Positions 1 to 7,974 of a DNA stretch of 38,847 bases are shown in pieces (the first letter of the stretch is position 1; every line of letters begins with the position of its first letter). The position numbers and the translations under genes are program-made. Origin of the DNA: Candidatus Levybacteria bacterium GW2011_GWA1_37_16 (GTDB lineage Bacteria > Patescibacteriota > Microgenomatia > Levybacterales > UBA12049); contig CALRDJ010000003.1 of the NCBI GenBank assembly GCA_943354875.1, positions 1 through 38,847 on the forward strand, in the 5' to 3' direction. The notes under the pieces are model-generated. The model was not told where the DNA came from. It saw only the letters and a list, made by a program, of their open reading frames with translations, and did no database searches.

Positions 1-283
1 CCGCATCTACAATACGCTTGAACGTAAGCGTCCAAAACGGACTGATTTCACGCTCTATAAGATCATTAAGATCTACCTGGATAAATAAGTGTTGCTTATC
101 CTCAAGATATCTGGTGGCTATATCACCGCTATTGAGAAAAAAACGCAAGAAGTTTCCAATCCCTACTCGCTTCATGCCGATAAGCGCCACACAGTGTCTA
201 CTTTTTATATGCTGACCTAAGAGCTGAGCATCTTCTTCTCTAAAAGTAATGGGGTATTGGGATTCTATGACCTGATTATCCAT
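1..283 (-). CDS. ATPase-like protein, N-terminal part (gene runs off the left edge)
   Basis: Not in the ORF track because it is open at the window edge. Reading the minus strand from 283 gives an uninterrupted frame beginning MDNQVIESQYPITFREEDAQ. About residue 32 there is a hydrophobic strand followed by GMKRVGIGNFLRFFL, which resembles a P-loop (GxxxxGKS/T) of STAND or Orc1/Cdc6-like ATPases. Here the invariant Lys is Ile and the Ser/Thr is Gly, so nucleotide binding may be lost or altered. A start at 289 (two codons earlier) is possible. I chose 283 because a promoter with -35 TTGCGA, a 17-bp spacer and -10 TACAAT ends 7 nt before it, matching other starts in this window. The ATPase assignment is an inference from one motif; the C-terminal part is not visible. 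Confidence 0.55.
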   Translation of the reverse strand, partial: MDNQVIESQYPITFREEDAQLLGQHIKSRHCVALIGMKRVGIGNFLRFFLNSGDIATRYLEDKQHLFIQVDLNDLIEREISPFWTLTFKRIVDA

Positions 284-290
284 GACCATT

Positions 291-319
291 ATTGTAACGT
301 TCCTACGATAAAATCGCAA
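291..319 (-). promoter_or_regulatory. Promoter of the minus-strand ATPase-like gene
   Basis: On the minus strand TTGCGA (314-319), a 17-bp spacer and TACAAT (291-296) lie 7 nt before the ATG at 283. Transcription would start at or next to the start codon, giving a leaderless mRNA. Confidence 0.5.
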
Positions 320-401
320 CCACTATACATGTCAGATTTAAGTCAGTCATTTGTTTCGAAGCCGTCAAGCGATAGGAATATCGTTTTGTCATAATCTTCT
401 T

Positions 402-701
402 ATGAAAAGCATCGCAGAGACACCAACTCGCACATCGATACCAGACACTCACTTATCGTGGCGCCTACCTGATTATGAAGTAGGAGAGAAATACACTCAA
501 TCAACTGAGTTTGAGGAGAAGCCTGTTAGGGCCATGCAGGAACAACAGCAACAGCAGAGATCATATACTGCTCCGCTATTCAGACCACGAGAAGAACGCA
601 GAGTAACCATAGCGCAGTTTCGTGAGATTACCGGCACGCTTCCACATAGCGATTTTCAACTTAGGCAGTACGGTCGCTATGCGGGAAAACCTTCTAAATA
701 A
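402..701 (+). CDS. Small hypothetical protein, Gln-rich linker and basic C-terminus
   Basis: The ORF track starts at 351. I prefer the ATG at 402 (MKSIAETP...), because CATAAT with a preceding TG (extended -10) ends 6 nt before it, the spacing seen at other leaderless starts here. The protein is then 99 aa, polar, with a run of Gln around residue 50 and a basic tail. It has no signal peptide, membrane segment or family motif that I recognise. It stands alone between the divergent ATPase-like gene and the aldolase. The opposite-strand ORF at 576-809 overlaps it and looks like a shadow. Function unknown. Confidence 0.5.
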   Translation: MKSIAETPTRTSIPDTHLSWRLPDYEVGEKYTQSTEFEEKPVRAMQEQQQQQRSYTAPLFRPREERRVTIAQFREITGTLPHSDFQLRQYGRYAGKPSK

Positions 702-743
702 TACCTCTAGGTCGCGCTTTTCAAAGTGTGATATATTTACGGT

Positions 744-1973
744 ATGACTAGTGACATTGATACGCTCATTTTCCAAGCGCTTTTTGGAGACGAAGAAACG
801 AAAAAACAAAAACGAAAAAAGATCCGCGACATATCTTTAGAAAAAGGCATAGTTTCTACATCCATTCACCATCTCTATCAGGCATTCGGAACAGGAAAAA
901 TTTTTGGATTTACCGTTCCTGCTATCAATATCCGCGCACTTACCTATGATACTGCAGCCATCATATTTGAACTTATGCTAAAACATAATATTGGCGCAGT
1001 AGTTTTCGAGATCGCACGATCAGAAATAGAGTATACAGATCAGCGCCCAGATGAATACACGACATCTATTCTTGCCGGAGCCATAAAAGCCGGCTATACA
1101 GGTCCCGTATTTCTCCAGGGAGATCACTATCAGTTCAGTAAGAATAAATTTTCTATAGATGCTGATGCTGAGGTAAACCGCATTAAGGAGTTAACGAAAG
1201 AATCCATAGAAGCCGGGTTCTATAATATCGATATCGATGCCTCGACCCTCGTAGATCTAGAAAAATCCACACTACCTGAACAACAGAAAACAAATAGCAG
1301 AATTACGGCCGAAATGACCAGGTTTATCCGCTCGATACAGCCTGATACTATACAGGTTTCTATCGGCGGAGAGATCGGACACATCGGTGGAAAAAACAGC
1401 ACAGCAAATGACTTCATCGCATTTATGGATGAATATAAGAAGGAGATTGCAGAGAACGGAATAAGCAAAGTAAGTGTTCAGACCGGAACCTCTCACGGTG
1501 GCATTCCAACAACAGATGGCAAGATTGAAGATGTAAAACTCGACTTTTCAGTTCTGGAATCTGTCAGCGAAATAGCACGAGATAGATATGGCATGGGCGG
1601 CGCAGTACAGCACGGCGCCTCCACTCTACCAAATGAATTATTTGGAAAATTTGTAGAACATAAAACACTAGAAATTCATTTAGCCACTGGGTTTCAAAAT
1701 ATCGTATATGAAAATATGCCCATCCTACTTCGTGAGGAAATATATGTATGGCTTAAAGATAACCTGAAAGCGGAATGGGAAACAGACTGGACCGAAGAAC
1801 AATTTTTATACAAAACGAGAAAAAAAGCCTTCGGACCATTTAAAAAACAGCTGTTTACCCTGAGCCTTCAGGATAAACAACCTATTGCCGATGCATTATC
1901 TCAGCAGCTAGAATTCTTATTTGAGAAACTAAATACATTTAATACGAGAGAGCTAACTGATCAATTTATTTAA
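744..1973 (+). CDS. fba: Class II fructose-bisphosphate aldolase (ketose-bisphosphate aldolase family)
   Basis: A zinc-dependent TIM-barrel aldolase for reversible cleavage of fructose-1,6-bisphosphate to dihydroxyacetone phosphate and glyceraldehyde-3-phosphate. Family landmarks in order: QGDHYQ near residue 125 (zinc histidine region), IDIDAS near 160, GEIGHIGG near 208, VQTGTSHGG near 245-253 (zinc His and phosphate loop), and VQHGAST near 288 (substrate phosphate). At 409 aa it is longer than the usual 285-360 aa, with an extra lysine-rich N-terminal segment (about 40 residues) and a C-terminal helical extension. TATATT with a preceding TG lies 6 nt before the ATG. The fructose bisphosphatase gene follows after 4 nt, so the two are very probably one operon working in the gluconeogenic direction. 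A related ketose substrate such as tagatose bisphosphate cannot be excluded. Confidence 0.9.
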   Translation: MTSDIDTLIFQALFGDEETKKQKRKKIRDISLEKGIVSTSIHHLYQAFGTGKIFGFTVPAINIRALTYDTAAIIFELMLKHNIGAVVFEIARSEIEYTDQRPDEYTTSILAGAIKAGYTGPVFLQGDHYQFSKNKFSIDADAEVNRIKELTKESIEAGFYNIDIDASTLVDLEKSTLPEQQKTNSRITAEMTRFIRSIQPDTIQVSIGGEIGHIGGKNSTANDFIAFMDEYKKEIAENGISKVSVQTGTSHGGIPTTDGKIEDVKLDFSVLESVSEIARDRYGMGGAVQHGASTLPNELFGKFVEHKTLEIHLATGFQNIVYENMPILLREEIYVWLKDNLKAEWETDWTEEQFLYKTRKKAFGPFKKQLFTLSLQDKQPIADALSQQLEFLFEKLNTFNTRELTDQFI

Positions 1974-1977
1974 GCGT

Positions 1978-2916
1978 ATGCAGGCAATTTCCCTCACCGA
2001 CTTCATTCTGGAAGATCAAAAAACCAATCTTCATGCTAGAGGAAATCTTACTCGAATACTGAATGACATCGCAGAAAGTGGCAAAATCATCGGCTTGCAT
2101 TTAAAAAAAGCAGGGCTTGTGGACATTCTCGGTACTACTGGAGACATAAACACATCAAGCGATGAGGTCAAAAAGATTGATGTATTCAGCAATAATTTGC
2201 TTATCAAAACTCTTACTATCGGTGAGCAAGTTGCTACTATTGCCTCAGAAGAGCTGGAAAACCCAATCGAACTCGGCACTGGTGATTATGTCGTTTTTAT
2301 GGATCCGCTCGACGGATCTGCAAATACAGATGCCAATATTCCAGTCGGTACTATTTTTTCCATCTATCACAAATCAGATTCCATTCTGCAGCCTGGACGA
2401 AAGCAAGTCGCTGCTGGCTATATTCTCTATGGCACCAGCGACATATTGGTGTACACCTGCGGTCATGGCGTAAATGGGTTTACTTTGGATCCATCTATCG
2501 GAACCTTTCTTCTTTCTCATTCGGACATGAAAATTCCTGAAGACGGCGATATTTACTCGGTAAATGAAGCGAATTCTCCACAGTGGGACGATACGCTCAT
2601 CAGGTTTATCGAGTCACTAAAAACATCTGGAAAAAGAGCACGCTATATCGGTTCGATGGTAGCAGATGTACACCGAACACTAATAAAAGGAGGATTATTT
2701 ATGTATCCAAACGATAATAAAAACACGACAGGAAAACTGAGGCTCATGTATGAAGTAAACCCCATGGCATTTCTAGTAGAGCAAGCGGGCGGAAGAGTTA
2801 TTTCCCATGAAACAACTAATCCACTCGACGCAGTCCCCTCCTCTGTGCATGAGAAGTCTCCCGTTATTCTCGGTAGTAAATCGCTGGTTGAAAACTTCAT
2901 ACACTTCGAAAAATAA
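1978..2916 (+). CDS. fbp: Fructose-1,6-bisphosphatase, class I type
   Basis: Hydrolyses fructose-1,6-bisphosphate to fructose-6-phosphate, the committing step of gluconeogenesis. Hallmarks: the metal-binding MDPLDGSANTD near residue 107 followed by PVGTIFSIY, then YIGSMVADVHRTLIKGG, the LMYEVNPMAFLVEQAGG segment near 260, and SPVILGSK close to the end. The length (312 aa) is normal for bacterial Fbp. The ATG lies 4 nt after the aldolase stop, so translation is probably coupled. Having the aldolase and phosphatase adjacent, without other glycolytic genes, suggests they supply hexose phosphate for the surface polysaccharide, which is an inference from the flippase and ligase genes nearby. The related inositol monophosphatase superfamily is a less likely reading, given the specific GTIFSIY motif. 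Confidence 0.93.
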   Translation: MQAISLTDFILEDQKTNLHARGNLTRILNDIAESGKIIGLHLKKAGLVDILGTTGDINTSSDEVKKIDVFSNNLLIKTLTIGEQVATIASEELENPIELGTGDYVVFMDPLDGSANTDANIPVGTIFSIYHKSDSILQPGRKQVAAGYILYGTSDILVYTCGHGVNGFTLDPSIGTFLLSHSDMKIPEDGDIYSVNEANSPQWDDTLIRFIESLKTSGKRARYIGSMVADVHRTLIKGGLFMYPNDNKNTTGKLRLMYEVNPMAFLVEQAGGRVISHETTNPLDAVPSSVHEKSPVILGSKSLVENFIHFEK

Positions 2917-2991
2917 TTTGTCAGGTTACTGTCAGTAGTTTGTTGTTTCACTGTCAAGAAACATAAAAAAATATATTGCATACTAGTTCTT

Positions 2992-3255
2992 ATGGGAACA
3001 CCAGTAGAAGCAGCGCCAAGAAGAACAATAGTCAGGCCAGAAAGAAAACCAGTACAGATTATTGATCTCCGAAAAGAACTGCCTAGATCAAGACCAGTAA
3101 TTTCTGGAGGATCCTCAGACAATGAACCAAAAGAACAGCAAAGCTCTCTTGATTTTATAAATGACCCAGCCAACAAACATGAAGTTGATAACGAAACATA
3201 TTTACGATTTTCTATCGTAGATGCTGCCGACAGAATAATAGCTAACGAAAAATGA
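2992..3255 (+). CDS. Small hypothetical protein, first of a coupled pair
   Basis: 87 aa, hydrophilic, with a basic Pro/Arg-rich N-terminal half and an acidic C-terminal half that could fold as a short alpha/beta segment. No signal peptide or recognised domain. CATACT ends 7 nt before the ATG, consistent with a leaderless start. Its TGA stop overlaps the ATG of the next gene (ATGA at 3252-3255), so the two are probably translated together. I do not recognise the family. Confidence 0.5.
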   Translation: MGTPVEAAPRRTIVRPERKPVQIIDLRKELPRSRPVISGGSSDNEPKEQQSSLDFINDPANKHEVDNETYLRFSIVDAADRIIANEK

Positions 3256-3572
3256 GAAATACACGAGAAAACATAACAGCAATGCCTTTGCCTGTACTTC
3301 CTGTAGACGTCCATGTGGATGTAAAGAGAGGAAGACTTTTCTTAGACGGAAGAGAAAGAGTACCTAGTACCACCGTTTTTTCTGCTCGATTAAGCAGGGA
3401 TGCTGAAAGCACTGGCAAACATTCACCAACTATCTTAACTATTGATGATCGGAAAGCTCCTATTTCAGATGACGAGGCTGCCTTACTAGAATCACATCTT
3501 GTTCACAGAGGAGCAAATATCCTTATACGACAAGCGTCTCAGGTAACTGAAGCTACACCCCCTCTCAGCTAG
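3252..3572 (+). CDS. Small hypothetical protein, second of a coupled pair
   Basis: 106 aa, starting inside the stop of the preceding gene (4-nt overlap). It has no membrane segment. Short alternating hydrophobic stretches (VDVHVDV, GRLFLDG, PTILTID) suggest a small beta-rich fold. It ends 11 nt before the convergent stop of the DUF4012 gene, and I see no clear terminator hairpin in that gap. Function unknown. Confidence 0.5.
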   Translation: MRNTRENITAMPLPVLPVDVHVDVKRGRLFLDGRERVPSTTVFSARLSRDAESTGKHSPTILTIDDRKAPISDDEAALLESHLVHRGANILIRQASQVTEATPPLS

Positions 3573-3583
3573 CACGAACACTC

Positions 3584-6283
3584 TTACTTTTTCCCAAACT
3601 CCAAGCGAAACTTCTTATCTGTTGCTGTATCTGAAGATATTGCCACGCTTTGTCCATTACTAATGGCTCCCGCTGGAACTTTTGTCGGCTTAAATGCATC
3701 TGGATAAAAGAATGTAAGCGCATACGGAGATGTGTCTGTTCCTGGTTGCTTAAAAAACTTCAAGTCATAGGTAAAAAATTGCTGAGAATATGAAACCTTA
3801 TGGGGGTGGGCGTATGATATGGTTACTGTCTTCACTGCTCCGCCCTGAGGAACTGTCACGAGAAATCCGTACAGCACCCTCTCCCCTTCCTCCACCTTCT
3901 CCACCTCTAGACCTTTTGGAAGCTTAAATGTTTTTGCCTCATATATCCGAGGGTCTGTTATCGCTGGCGTAATAACCTGATCTTCTCCATCTATGCTAAC
4001 TCCTTGAAGCAATGCACCAAATGGCAATACTACTCGCAGGTAATTTTTATAATCCCCTCCAGGCCATGCATTGCTTTCATTTATATACTTAATTTCGACA
4101 GTTGAATGCACTACCCCACTCTCATCGACAGAAACCTGTTGGTTAATTTTTCTTTTTACAAAGTAGTTGGCCTTATTTACTCCTAAATTTGCTTCGCTGA
4201 TTCCTAAGAAATCATTTACTGTCACTGAATCCTCTTCTCGCTCATCCCAAAGACTTGAAGACATACCATTCACCATGACTATGCTTTGGATACTTGGATC
4301 AGCAAATGCTATCATCAGATGTTTTTGCTCAATAGACTCTTTTATGGCTCGTGCTATAAATAGATATGATGTTTTCTTGTCAAAGATTTTCATTTGCAAT
4401 GCAGTAAATAGTGAGCGAAGAAAATCTTTTTTCTGAGAAGATCCAGCAAATGAATTCTTTTCTGCATGAGTCTGAGTCAGCATATACATGTTATCTGCGC
4501 TTACCACCTCTCCGTAATCAGGTACTGATACTGAGCCTATTGCCTGAAGCAGGCTCTTGATAAGCAGTATGTCTACTGCCATAACACCATCTACCACCTC
4601 TCCTGTTTCCTGATTCAGGATAAATGCCGCAGCAGAAGCATTACGACTAAAATCCGGATCAAAATTACTATCCCGTAAATACTGGTGAACGCTTGGAATA
4701 TGTCGCCTGATGGCAAATGGCGGCTCTATGTGCCCCTTCAATTGTCCGTCCGCATCGTATACATCTTTTATAGGAAAATCTACAAGTCGGCCGTTCTCAA
4801 ACGACGCGATGCCATACGACCCGATAAATCCCCCACCTGGTCGAAGCTCCATATTATTTTGAAATAAAACCAAGTATGATGTTTTTTTTCCAAAGCCTAA
4901 GATTTTAGGCGCTGAATCCAGTAGCGTCCCTGAGATATCTACCAAGTAATCTAGTGTGTCAAACAACTCTTCTTTCGTCGATCCATAAAAAAATGCTCCG
5001 ACTGTGCCCCGCATACGCTCGAAATTATTCTCCGCACGAAGTTTTTGATATAAAATCGTAGCGTTTTTAGCATCATTAACTACTATCAATATATCTGCAT
5101 CTGGATTCTTTGATTTTCCTGCCAAAATTTCTGTATACCGTATTGCCGCGTTTAGCCCGTATACGCTTGCCTGCGCTGCCTCTTTCTCCACTGAAATAAA
5201 TGACAATGGCGTGTTTATCATATCTTCCTTCCCAAGATACGAAAATTCTGTCCTTACTATCTCCGATACACTCTCAGTGTGAGTTAATACTGTCGATGCA
5301 ATACCCGCGCTCCTTCTCGCATCCGAGAGATTACCCTTCTCCGTCTCGCTGAGTGTGTGCTTCAACAGAACCCCACCTGTTACCGCCCCCACACCAGAAA
5401 CTATCAGAGGAAGAAGGAGAATGAGAACTATAAATATACCTACTGACACAGGGGTAATCATGGGAGCTTTCCTTACATGGCGCATAGTCACCAATGGATT
5501 TCTTTTTATACCATCCAGCTGCATATACGACGCTTGTATTCGCTCTCTCAGTGGATATCGATCAAATAAGTATTCACCATTAATTACTGGTAGCTCTACG
5601 CGAGAAACATCTTTTCCGAAATCAATTTTTACGTTTGGATCATTTTTTTGTATCTCATGGGCTAACCGAAGAGCTGTAGGCGGATGCTTAGGATAAGCCA
5701 AAATAATCGCTTGTTTTTTCGTACTTAATGCTCCTTTTAGTAATGCAGCAACAGCATCCTGAACATGCGTGAACCTTATATGAGACATACCGTCCCCAGG
5801 AACCACTATGCGACCTAACGATCGTGCCGAATGCAAAAATGTGTTCACCGGTCCATTATGTATAAACTTTTCTGACCCAAATAAATCTCCGCAAATAACG
5901 AGCGATATGTTCGTATAACTACTTATTTTAGAGAAAAGTGGATCAGACAGATCACTATAATGAATAAGCATGACTACCCTCTTCCTGTCTTCATCTGCTT
6001 TTTTTAGTACACCCGGGATCATACTTCGAAGCATGCTTTCACCACGATAGATGACAAATATATGAGCATACTGAACACTTGGAATAAAGGCTTTATTTTT
6101 TCGTAAAGAAATTACTGTTGTTCGTTCTAAATTTTCTTTTTTCTCAGTTATAAAAACAGCCTGAAGCGAATCATCATGTTCTTGAATCGTTCGTATTAAA
6201 CAACTTCCTAGAGTGCCCTCGTCATCCAAAACGAGGATCGCCTTTTCTGACACTTGCTGCTCTGATGTAAATGGTGACTTCAT
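3584..6283 (-). CDS. DUF4012 membrane protein with an N-terminal dehydrogenase-like (SDR-type) domain
   Basis: 899 aa. Residues about 1-260 look like a degenerate NAD-epimerase/SDR fold: an N-terminal strand-loop with LDDEGTLGSCLIRTI, and GDGMSHIRFTHVQDAVAALLKGAL, which resembles the epimerase segment before the C-terminal substrate domain. A canonical GxxGxxG and YxxxK are not evident, so catalysis is doubtful. One membrane helix follows near residues 275-300 (IVLILLLPLIVSGVGAVTGG). The C-terminal half carries the DUF4012 signature FQNNMELRPGGGFIGSYG near 465-485. Topology would place the N-domain in the cytoplasm and DUF4012 outside. DUF4012 proteins often sit with surface-polysaccharide genes, as here (flippase and ligase follow), suggesting a role in envelope glycan assembly or attachment. 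An AGGG Shine-Dalgarno-like sequence precedes the ATG. Confidence 0.8.
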   Translation of the reverse strand: MKSPFTSEQQVSEKAILVLDDEGTLGSCLIRTIQEHDDSLQAVFITEKKENLERTTVISLRKNKAFIPSVQYAHIFVIYRGESMLRSMIPGVLKKADEDRKRVVMLIHYSDLSDPLFSKISSYTNISLVICGDLFGSEKFIHNGPVNTFLHSARSLGRIVVPGDGMSHIRFTHVQDAVAALLKGALSTKKQAIILAYPKHPPTALRLAHEIQKNDPNVKIDFGKDVSRVELPVINGEYLFDRYPLRERIQASYMQLDGIKRNPLVTMRHVRKAPMITPVSVGIFIVLILLLPLIVSGVGAVTGGVLLKHTLSETEKGNLSDARRSAGIASTVLTHTESVSEIVRTEFSYLGKEDMINTPLSFISVEKEAAQASVYGLNAAIRYTEILAGKSKNPDADILIVVNDAKNATILYQKLRAENNFERMRGTVGAFFYGSTKEELFDTLDYLVDISGTLLDSAPKILGFGKKTSYLVLFQNNMELRPGGGFIGSYGIASFENGRLVDFPIKDVYDADGQLKGHIEPPFAIRRHIPSVHQYLRDSNFDPDFSRNASAAAFILNQETGEVVDGVMAVDILLIKSLLQAIGSVSVPDYGEVVSADNMYMLTQTHAEKNSFAGSSQKKDFLRSLFTALQMKIFDKKTSYLFIARAIKESIEQKHLMIAFADPSIQSIVMVNGMSSSLWDEREEDSVTVNDFLGISEANLGVNKANYFVKRKINQQVSVDESGVVHSTVEIKYINESNAWPGGDYKNYLRVVLPFGALLQGVSIDGEDQVITPAITDPRIYEAKTFKLPKGLEVEKVEEGERVLYGFLVTVPQGGAVKTVTISYAHPHKVSYSQQFFTYDLKFFKQPGTDTSPYALTFFYPDAFKPTKVPAGAISNGQSVAISSDTATDKKFRLEFGKK

Positions 6284-6321
6284 AAGGAACCCTAACTGAG
6301 ATATATCTAATTGTAGGAAAG

Positions 6322-6738
6322 TTAGGTGAGGTTGTCTAGCGCTTGGTTTACGTAACGATCGGCATCTTTATTATATTCTCTTCTTACGTGGGAGTATTTT
6401 AGGGGGATTTCAAGTTTTTTTTCTCTTTCTCGAATAGACGCCATAAGTATTTGAAGAGTTGGGTTCTTCACTCGATATATTCTATTTATTTGTGACATTA
6501 AAAGCTCTGAGTCCATAAAAAAAGAAACTTCTTCTATAGAAAGTTTTTCTTTGTTTTCGATAACCCAATCGAGTGCTTGAATAACTGCTGAGTACTCTGC
6601 GACATTGTTTGTCGCTACTCCCAATCGGTTTCCAAATCCACCCAATTGCTGACCTTTTTCATCTGTTATAAAAACTCCGGTTGCTGACGGTCCTGGATTT
6701 CCCCTACTTCCTCCATCAGTAAAAATTCGTATCTTCAT
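6322..6738 (-). CDS. rnhA: Ribonuclease HI family protein
   Basis: 138 aa, a full RNase H fold. The four acidic positions can be seen: Asp in FTDGGSRGNPGP (residue 8), Glu in NVAEYSAVIQAL (about 48), Asp in FFMDSELLM (about 76), and Asp in YNKDADRYVNQALD near the end. It should cleave the RNA strand of RNA-DNA hybrids (R-loops, primers). It matches the short bacterial/archaeal RnhA-like type lacking the basic protrusion of E. coli RNase HI. The ATG overlaps the flippase stop by 4 nt (ATGA), so it is translated from the same mRNA although the functions differ. Confidence 0.9.
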   Translation of the reverse strand: MKIRIFTDGGSRGNPGPSATGVFITDEKGQQLGGFGNRLGVATNNVAEYSAVIQALDWVIENKEKLSIEEVSFFMDSELLMSQINRIYRVKNPTLQILMASIREREKKLEIPLKYSHVRREYNKDADRYVNQALDNLT

Positions 6739-7958
6739 GTTGCGCTTCGCATATAATTTTTATAATAATAGCTTGCCAGGACAACAAAAACAACACATTC
6801 GGTAATTCCGGTAATCATTGCTGACGCTAAATATGAACCAATAGGAATAAAAATAATATTTAAGCCCACATTAAAAATAGCGCAGAATAAATACGTCCAC
6901 ATTAAAAACTTTTGTTTTTTCTCAGCTATAATTCCCCACTGCAAAAGACTAGTTCCAAAGAAAAACGGTAACGAAAAAAGTAGTAATCTAAACGATGCTA
7001 TGGCTCCCACAAAGTCTTGTTTTATAAGTATTATAAGTGGAGCGAGAAACCATAAAACAATAGCAAGCACTACTCCAATTATCATAGCACATACTGTATA
7101 GGCAGCCACCATTTTTCCATTTCTTCGAAAATTTTTCTGGTTTTCCAAAAGCATAGGATACAGTGCATTTGATAAAAAAAGGGGGAGCGCAATCAGAAAA
7201 TCAAAAAACCGATACGACAGTCCATAGGTACCCACATCGGCAGTTGATTTTAGGAAAGACAAAATAAAAATATCTATACGAAAATAAATAAGATTAAAAA
7301 TAAGCATAAGACCTAGCGGTAGGCTTTTCAAAAAAAGCAATTTTACTTTTAGATGATCAACTTTCATATTTACTTTTTTGTAAATAAATATGAACGACAA
7401 CAGCGCTGTCACAATAGATCCGACGACAAAACTTCCCACGACAAAAAGAAGAGAGATGTTTGTTAAAAATGCATAGAATATAAACGCCATAGTAACCGAG
7501 GAGCCAACGAGCGATATAAGCAATAGAGCGGAATATCGTAGTTCTTTTTGATATATCGATGTGGCTGATAACAAAACTGCCTGTGCTATAAGAGTCAAAG
7601 AGAAAATAATCATGCCAGTTTTTACCATAGGAGAAAATCCTATTTCGAAAAAATCACTAAACGGCAACACCACGACAAGCAATGCAATAATTCCTACCGA
7701 AGAAAGAGCCAAAAGAATTCGAGCGACCAGTAGATTACCAAAGTTCTTATGGGGATCGTCCTGAAGAGCGATTGCATTCATGCCGAAATCTACCACGAGA
7801 TAAAGCATGCCGACAGTCGTTGTAATCTGAACAAGCTGTCCGTATCCAGTAACTCCTAAGGCTTGCGCAGTTAAAATGGTAATTAAAAGCGTTATGGATG
7901 CGGTGAGGACTTTCTGAATCACTTGATATAAGGTATTGAGGAAAATCTTTTGATGCAT
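6735..7958 (-). CDS. Polysaccharide flippase (Wzx/RfbX-like, MOP superfamily)
   Basis: 407 aa, almost entirely hydrophobic, with about 12 predicted membrane helices and short charged loops. The N-terminal region (QKVLTASITLLITILTAQALGVTGYGQLVQ) is typical of oligosaccharide flippases of the MOP exporter superfamily, which move undecaprenyl-linked repeat units across the cytoplasmic membrane. It lies between the O-antigen-ligase-like gene upstream (16-nt gap) and rnhA downstream (4-nt overlap), in the same direction as the DUF4012 gene. This supports a surface glycan export role. The substrate is unknown and no glycosyltransferases are in the window. Confidence 0.85.
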   Translation of the reverse strand: MHQKIFLNTLYQVIQKVLTASITLLITILTAQALGVTGYGQLVQITTTVGMLYLVVDFGMNAIALQDDPHKNFGNLLVARILLALSSVGIIALLVVVLPFSDFFEIGFSPMVKTGMIIFSLTLIAQAVLLSATSIYQKELRYSALLLISLVGSSVTMAFIFYAFLTNISLLFVVGSFVVGSIVTALLSFIFIYKKVNMKVDHLKVKLLFLKSLPLGLMLIFNLIYFRIDIFILSFLKSTADVGTYGLSYRFFDFLIALPLFLSNALYPMLLENQKNFRRNGKMVAAYTVCAMIIGVVLAIVLWFLAPLIILIKQDFVGAIASFRLLLFSLPFFFGTSLLQWGIIAEKKQKFLMWTYLFCAIFNVGLNIIFIPIGSYLASAMITGITECVVFVVLASYYYKNYMRSAT

Positions 7959-7974
7959 GAACTTACCTATTGTA

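Noticed and set aside
18-215. 65-aa plus-strand ORF
   Set aside because: Overlaps the minus-strand ATPase-like frame, which has a promoter and a protein-like composition; this ORF reads as a shadow.
351-401. Upstream 17 codons of the 116-aa ORF
   Set aside because: The ATG at 402 has a -10 box at the usual distance, and the upstream part looks like promoter DNA.
2643-3314. 223-aa minus-strand ORF
   Set aside because: Antisense to fbp and the following small genes; Cys/Ser-rich shadow without family motifs.
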